NCBI RefSeq assembly: GCF_021155775.2
Contig: NC_060237.1
Location: 19,304,970 to 19,368,969 of the forward strand
Reading direction: 5' to 3'
DNA length: 64,000 nucleotides
Source of the DNA: Neodiprion pinetum
Taxonomy: Eukaryota; Arthropoda; Insecta; Hymenoptera; Diprionidae
In this document: positions 56,693-64,000 of the stretch, piece after piece
How positions within the stretch are numbered: the stretch's first letter is position 1
Layout: each line of letters starts with the position of its first letter
Program-made: the position numbers and the translations under genes
The notes under the pieces: generated by a model
Told to the model about the DNA's origin: nothing
Databases searched by the model: none
What the model saw: only the letters and a program-made list of their open reading frames with translations

Positions 56693-59600
56693 CCGTAAAC
56701 GAGAAACTAATCCGTGGCAAAACTGATTTATACTTGTATTTGTCTCACTTTTTTCACTACTTTTATGACGGATAACCCACCATTCATGATTTATCGTTTA
56801 CTACAAGTTTCTGAACTCACGCGTTCCTTTTGCTGCCATATATAACGACGAGAAGGCTCTTTTTACGGATATTTGAATCCAAGCTACTTCGAGTATCGGC
56901 AAGGTACAAAAAATAAAAAAAACTCAAGCAAGTTGTATCATGTGAAAGACAAACCAGGGCTATAATAATACAGTAAACAATACACAACGTTTCGACATTT
57001 TGGAATAAATGGTTCCTTAGGTTGGATTATTATTTCTTCGGTCCAGAAGCGTCGCTCTGATATAACCGGTATTTCCGTCTCTAATGGACGTCAGCTTCTG
57101 GAGTACCAATCTTTCACATGTAGGCTTCTCTCAAGAGGCAATTCAGTCTTGCGCGAATTTCATCTTTGCAGCCCTTTCACCTTCTTCGTCTTCTATTTTT
57201 ATATACGTTCAGGATAATCCTTGACCTTTGCACCTTTCAGGGTCTTCGATTGATCGATTCGCCAAAAATTTGAGAACATCGTTCGACGCCATTTTTCCCA
57301 TACTGAAAGACCCCCATACGTTGGTATCGCTAATGTGATTCTACTATGTACTGCGATCTTCACCGAATCGTCGCAATCAGTTTGGCTTGTCGATTTAGTG
57401 ACAAACTGACTCCCCGTCACATTACGAGGATTAGTCTTGCACTGTATGAAACAATGTACCACAGTTGTAGTGAAAACAGTGTTAAATAATGAGAAAAATC
57501 GTCATACCGCAACAACAAGTCCATCCATAGTTACTGTGTCCGCATATGCGAATTTCCGGTACACCATTTTCTCCGTGAATTCAATTCTCAAGGCCGAAGA
57601 AGCACCGACCAATTTCAACGAGTTCCTTAATACAAAATCGTCGTAGTAATTTCATTTTCACGCTTATCTTGTTCGAATGAGAAAGTCGTTTATTATACTT
57701 CTTCGGAACTAATAATTGTCTGAATTCCTAATCTGCTCGGTTCACCCTCCTGAAAGCGAAGGGTTGAACGATAATAACTGTTGATCATTGCGCCCGTGGG
57801 AGGGCGCTTGAAAGAGACGCCGGTCTCTTATTAGGTGAAAAACGTAGGATTTCGAAGGGTGGAAAGGACGAGAGGGGAGGGAGGGGGTGGCGGTGGTGGC
57901 AGGGGGTAGAATAGACATTGCGTGAAACGATTTATGCGCGCGGTTAGTGAATATAGGTGGTGAGCAACCGAAAGGGCTGAAAAGTTTCCTGTCTCAACAA
58001 CCATGCGGCATACGGAACGGCCGCAGTATGTATTGGCAAAGTTTTCAGACTCTGCTTGTTTGGTGGAGAACTTTTTGACGTGGGATTTATTCGGCACCCC
58101 TTTCTACACTCCTCTACTCCTTCAGCCCTCAACCTCTTGACTCGAGAGTCGAACTCTCCAGCACGCGATGCGATGTCTCGCCCCAACTAAACTATCTGCA
58201 GCTCACGGGCCTCGCCAATCCCGAATTTCCAATCCGAAATACGGATCGATGACGCTTTTGTATATACGGAGTAACTGTATTATACTGTCGAAAACATGCA
58301 GGAAAAACAACTTCTTCCCTCACCTTTTTTCGAATTCCCAAAATTTGTCCCGATTTCCCGGTTTTATGGGACTCGCTGGACTTCATCATATTGGATACAA
58401 TCATTCCTGAGAAAATTTAAATTTGAGTCCGTTCTGGTAACCCCTACATATCATCATATTTTTGTATTTTCTTCTTTTTTTTTTCATTTCGAAAATGACT
58501 TTTATTATAGTTGTTTTTGATAAGCCCACCTTTTGATACCATGTCAGCTTGCGATTATTTATCTTGTTAAAAAATGACGACCGAACAAAATCAAACAATG
58601 AACGAATAATAACGAGCAAACGTTTCCAATTATTGTTTTATCGACAATTATTGAGAGAAGGGCCACATTTTCATGTAAAACCTGCCGCAATTTTCTAACG
58701 TTTTGTTAGCCATCGACGGTGTATAAAAAGCACCAAGTATTTGCCGATTTATCCAGACAACGAGTACCTGTTACGTATAATGCATACGGGAAGTGCCACA
58801 AGTGAATAATGAATGAGATTGGGATCGATCGAAGCGCCGCTGACGCAGAGAATATTTTTATTATTCACGTTCCGCTGTTGCACACACATACACTCATTCG
58901 GTTGCATAGATATAGCATAGATTGTGTCTATGCCCACGTGTCCGTGTAAATGAATAATGATCAACAGACTAGAAATGAATTGTAATGCTGTAGCATTAAA
59001 AGGGTGGAAAAATAATCAACCATGAAACTCTTGCTTCTGAAATTGAAGCGAATGATTCAATGCTCGACATACGAGTACGTTCGTACCCAGATGTATAATA
59101 TACGGATTAATTTGTATGGCGAATCGAAGACTGTCGAGCTGTTGTTTTTGTTTTTTTTTTCTCTTCTTGTTACGATTTTTTCGTACAATTTTTTTCTCAT
59201 TAATTTTAACTTTTCACTCAAACGTAAACAAAGCAGCAAACAAACAAGCAAACAGATAACAGTGCTGTTTATTCCCATCCAATAAACTTTCTCACGCAGC
59301 AAATAATAGGCTCTAATTAAAATTTGTCCGATGATGCGAAGAGAAGGTGAAATTAAAAAACGCGAAGAAGCTTGTAAAGTAATAAAATACTTGCTAAATT
59401 CACCCGGCGTGATTGCGCCTACTAAAAACAACACGTGAATTTTACAGAATATCTGAAAAATTTACTCTTTCAATTTGAAATCCCGATTCTTTGTAATTTG
59501 GAAATGAAACAGAAACAAAAGGACAAGTGATCAGAAATCGGTTGTCAATTGAAGAGGTTGGTTGACGTAGAATCGATACAGTTTATTGACTTTATTACGG

Positions 59601-59939
59601 GACATACATTGTTGTACATTGAGTATTTATTAAATTGATGCATTGTATGTAAATATATGTAGGTTTCGAAATCAGAGACTTGGTAATTTCGAGGAAAGGT
59701 GGAGAAATTACGACACGTGAAGTTGCAGTAAAATAACTGTAATTAAAACACACAAAATATAAGTTGACGTTTACAATTAAATAATATTACATTAACTTTA
59801 GTACCGCACCTGAATCAACACAATTGTCGGTATCTCGTAGTGATTCTATATTTCTAAGTTTTCTGTACAGGACTATGCCGTATGCCCGCTAGCGAGCGAC
59901 TCTCTTGCTCCCACTGTGTCCTCCACTCGACGTCTCCTT

Positions 59940-59977
59940 CAGTCGTGTACATAACAGTTCTGTCATGTACTCGACTG
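59940..59977. repeat. Short palindrome, 18-bp arms
   Basis: CAGTCGTGTACATAACAG and its near-complement are separated by two bases, with two mismatches. A second small hairpin (AAGTTTGA/TCAAACTT) follows within 10 bp. It could be the remnant of a foldback transposon or a binding site for a dimeric factor. Confidence 0.7.
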
Positions 59978-60972
59978 GGAGATTAAGTTTGATAAGGTCA
60001 AACTTACATATACAAAAATAGAAAATCGTCGAATTATTAATGAAAGCTCGTGCATCGATGCTTCGTTTTAAATGGCTTAAAAATTTTCAAAACTCTAGTG
60101 CATTAATTCCTTCGACCTTTCTCTACGATGACTTATTGACTTATTTTATTTAGAAGACTGTTTTCCTCAAAGTCACTGAAACAGATTTTCTTGTTTTTCG
60201 GTAGTCAATTCTATACTTCCAGTTTTCGATCATATTCAATATCGGTGCAATATTGTAACATAAACAATCGTCAATACCAACATGGCAAAAAAAAAAAATG
60301 CTGCTGAGCGAAATCGAACGAATCTACTACATTTTTAACCATATCGGAGTAATTCCAAATCAAAGATCGATGTAGATCTAGGCTTCGCTTATAATTCTAT
60401 TTAAGTATGTTCAAAGAGATCCTCATAACTGATAAATATAACAATTTTATAAATACTCAATGGACGACTACCCCAACCTCCTTAACTCCAAGTCGCATAA
60501 GGAAACAATTATAAAGATCAAGGCTGAACACCTTCGAATGTGTTCAGACTTCATCGACAGAGAGCAGATGCTGAACGGCGATTCGATAATCGGGCATCTA
60601 TACGTATAATATAAACACACAACGTAGGAGCTGGTAAATCTCTGTAATCGTTTGAGCAAAGAGAGGATTAATGGACCAGCCGCATAACCGAGAGGGAAAT
60701 GCATGCGCAGTTACATAAGAGGATTACGCAGTTTGCGACCCGACAAACCAAGGTGAAGATTATTCAGGACTGGAAGGAGCTTTGCTCTATGCACTTGGCG
60801 TTAATTGACTGCGGTATTCTCACGAGTTAAACCCACCCCTTGATTACTGCCATCTGACGTCGTCTCGACGTCCACTTTCCCCGTCGTAGAACAATTTCTC
60901 TTATCGCAGTTTAAGGATCCAAATTAGCCGAGGTGCCGTGGAAACCGGAGAAGAATTATGGGGAATAGGAGA

Positions 60973-60999
60973 GAAAAGAAGAGAAGAGAAGAGAAGAGA
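60973..60999 (+). repeat. (AGAAG)n microsatellite
   Basis: About five units of a GAAGA pentamer. Confidence 0.9.
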
Positions 61000-63000
61000 G
61001 GAATACTTCATTCGCTTCGGATAATAAAAACGAATATGGAATTTGAAAGTCGGGACTTTTTCACGCGATAATTCTTACTGAGAACCGTTGTATTCTGAAT
61101 CCCGGGAAAACCGCTTCATCGATTTTAATCATAGTTCGGTGGAAAATCAACTGTTGGGGCGGATGATTCACGAAGCTTTCGGAGCTTCCACCGCTTCCGG
61201 TTCTCGAAAGGCTCATTTTTTAATTTTTCAATAACCGTTTCGTGTATCTTGAATTACAGACCAACTTTTACCAATGATTTCGACGAAATTTTAGCGATAC
61301 ATCAAGTATTCGGTACGTGGAGACGTGTCACGAAACTTTTGAAACTTCTACTACTGTTAGGCTCTGCATACAGGCTGCGAGACATGTTCGATTCGCTGCT
61401 TGATTCAAATTCGAATTCGATTTACAAACCTTGCGATGTCCATGCCTGCAAACTCTGATATTCGGTTCGTTTCGCTCGTGAATTTGGTTATTCCGGGTCG
61501 TGCCACCTATCACTGTGCGTGATTAAAATAATTCTTTTGACACAACACTTCAATTTAAAATACACATTTATCAACAAATAACAAGTTCTTCTCGATCAAT
61601 TCTTAGCGCCAGGGTTCAATACTTGAGTTCGGAGTTTCTGAATCTAAGGATTATTTGATTTTAGTTTATTTGCTCTGCACGTGAATTTGAAATTGATTCT
61701 AAGTTTAATTTAGTTCTGTACTTTTCGATGTTGAATTTGGTTCGGAAGTCTAGAATTATTCTTTACCGTCTGACGTCTAATTACGTTTTTTATTCATCGA
61801 TTTAAAAATACGTTCTGCTTTCTGTCTATCGAGATTTCTGGAAAGATAGAATTAAGTAGAAGTAGCTTGTGAAAAAGTTCGATTGGTCTATAAAGGCCAA
61901 TCGGTGGGTGCTGCTGACAGGACAGCGTGTTTATTCGCGTTTCAGTTTGCAGGCTTACCTTATTTGTCTTATTGTGTCTAAAATCGGTTGCAAGATTTAT
62001 TATTCCGAATCTAAGATTACGCATCCTGTGTGCAGCCTAATGTTGAGAAACGATATGTCGTTTAAATGTGAAAATGTATGTATATATATATTATATAGTA
62101 TATATACTGCTCAGCATTGCGTATCTACGAGTTGGTTTCCCTTGATATTGCATAAATCGACGTAAATTCGAACAAAATTTGGGAAGAAAATAAAATATTC
62201 GATACAGATGTGACACAATTTTTTATTTTTAATATATATCTAGACTTCCGGTTGGAATATGGTGATAGGCCAAACTTCAAAAAAGTTAATAATTCTCAGA
62301 ATTTTCCACGAATTTTCCTATACTTTAGTAGAAGACCTTTCGTTTTCAATTTATAATTATTCGCCCTTACTTATTCAGGTAAAATTTATTCCATAACGTT
62401 TTACTTGTTTGTTTGTTCAATTCCTTGAATTCATTGATTTTTGTAGCCAGTTTGCGAAAATTTTATTTGATCCGTAATAGTGAGCCGGTTTTAATCGAGC
62501 TTAGAATAAAGAGATCCCCCCATTCAGACGAGGAAAAAAGTCTGTGGGGTATAAAAATAAAAAGGGAATGAGACCGCGAAAAAATCCTTTTCCGTTAATG
62601 CGATATCGCAGAGCCGGCTGTGGCGAATAATTCGTCGTAAGTTTTTGAGTAATTAAATTCAAAGAAAAGGTGTAATAAATATCCGGGCCGTTTTCAGTCG
62701 CAAAAAAACCGCAAACAATGCTGCCGGCGACTGATAGAAAAAGGTGGTTAGGGAGGTATTTTAAATGTCCGGGGTTTAAATTTTATCAGACTGCCGGTAT
62801 ATATCGCGGTATGTAGGTATGCGCGTAAATTACCCGGCATTACGTGTGCAAACCTGCGGAAATTCAGTTCTAAACTGAACAATGGCTTTTAAATAAATTA
62901 AAGACAGGGTTTCAACCCGCTTGAAAACGGTTGTCCATGCCAGTGAACATACATTTAAAAATTCATAACAAAAGTTTGTCTCGTCAGATTTTCTTTTTGT

Positions 63001-63017
63001 TTTTTTTTTTTTTTTTT
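63001..63017 (+). repeat. T homopolymer
   Basis: An uninterrupted run of 17 T. Confidence 0.95.
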
Positions 63018-64000
63018 ATTTAAGGGATGGGTTTTGTCAACAATTTCAGTACCTACGTGAAAAAAAAATGAATCGAAGACTGTCCTTTCATTTAAGTATG
63101 TTTTCTACTTGAAAAAGTACACCCAATGTAGTCAAAAAAAATGCATGTCATTTTTGTTCCCATTCCAAATCTTATAGGTTATTTAGAGTTAGTTTTTTGT
63201 TTCAAAAAAAAAAAATATTCATGTGTCTGGAATAGTTTTAAATGTCACGTAAAACAAATATATAAGCTCGGCACCTATTGACGTAAAGTTGTAAATTTGA
63301 AAAACTTTACGTGTCCACTGTAATGGAAATGCGTACAACTTTTGATAAATATTTAGGATAATTCGGAAAAAAATTTTGTTGTTAGTCGAAAGATGCAGAA
63401 TCGATATACGTTGAAAAAAATGTTTTTCCACCACTAGATGTAATTCAGTTTTGAAAAGGTGAAGTTGTCGCTATTAATCCGCGTTAGGTGTTCTCTGCTT
63501 CTGTCTTAGGTTAAATCTTCTTCAAAAATCTACTTTAAATTATTTTGAAAACCACAAACAATTTTCAAATGTAACAACCTACCCCACACGCATTAAACAT
63601 TATATATTTAGGCAACGCGAGAATATTAATATGCCGCTTGGCAGGACGCCCATTCCTGGAGCTTCGCCTGTAATTCCAGGTCTCACTAGGTTCTAAAATA
63701 TACACGTGAAAAAAGACTTATAAAAATCGAACTACGCTTTCTCTCCAATAACCATATGTTAGGATATTTTTGCACACTGCATTTGGCATTTATCGTTGAC
63801 CCAGAATAAAGGTTTTAAAGTTTTGTTTTTCTTCTTTCACTGTTTTTGTATAAATCTATTCAAATTATAGAAGAAGATGCAGGGGTAACAATATCGAATT
63901 TTCGAATATAGAAGAAGCAATTCAAGCTGCAGAAAGTTGAAACGTAGAATAGTAAGAATATATGTGGGTAACGTAGGTATAGAATACTAAAATATAGAAC

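Larger units (their letters stand above)
56693..64000. other. Unassigned DNA
   Basis: No supportable gene in the last 7.3 kb. It includes a G/A-rich stretch (57855-57910), a short palindrome (59940-59977), an (AGAAG)n tract (60973-60999) and a T-run (63001-63017). An exon-like 53-nt stretch lies between TTACAG (61257) and GTACGT (61311). Composition is AT-rich throughout. Confidence 0.45.

Noticed and set aside
61258..61310. 53-nt exon-like segment between TTACAG and GTACGT
   Set aside because: Too short to judge, and its entry phase does not match the nearest candidate upstream exon.

Overview
This is eukaryotic, almost certainly insect, nuclear DNA. It is AT-rich (roughly 40% G+C by eye) with CpG not depleted. 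It has long intron-like or intergenic stretches, spliceosomal-type donor and acceptor signals, dinucleotide microsatellites and many short inverted-repeat DNA transposons. CpG retention together with palindromic miniature elements fits a hymenopteran such as a sawfly or wasp, but that placement is inference. No bacterial operons, rRNA, convincing tRNA or CRISPR array is visible. I recognise no conserved protein family, so every coding call below is an ab initio candidate.

Layout. 1-8 kb is unannotatable sequence with two roughly 300-bp hairpin elements flanked by TA. 8.25-9.12 kb is an 866-bp non-autonomous transposon. 11.9-12.5 kb holds an old inverted repeat followed by a strong splice acceptor and a short terminal-exon candidate. 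15.27-15.97 kb is a palindromic element split at its centre by a second transposon. 16.4-17.2 kb is a GC-rich island and a candidate 5' exon ending ATG|GTAAGA. 21.2-21.9 kb carries a phase-compatible two-exon open reading frame. 25-42 kb is gene-poor and carries four more members of a CACTG-ended transposon family, plus a small ORF at 28.6 kb and a CpG-rich promoter-like stretch near 31.4 kb. 46.0-47.3 kb is the best gene candidate: TATA box, Kozak ATG, a typical signal peptide, a GTAAGA donor, a phase-compatible second exon and AATAAA. 49.2 and 51.3-51.7 kb hold two strong hairpins. 56.1-56.7 kb is a minus-strand candidate gene with TATA, initiator, first-AUG ORF and AATAAA. The last 7 kb holds only a short palindrome and simple repeats.

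The clearest biology in the window is its transposons: five copies of a 370-437-bp family with CACTG termini and apparent 2-bp target duplications, three copies of TA-flanked CAG-ended hairpins of about 300 bp, and several single elements. No cooperating gene system is evident. The window could be a gene-poor intergenic region or the interior of a very large gene whose main exons lie outside.
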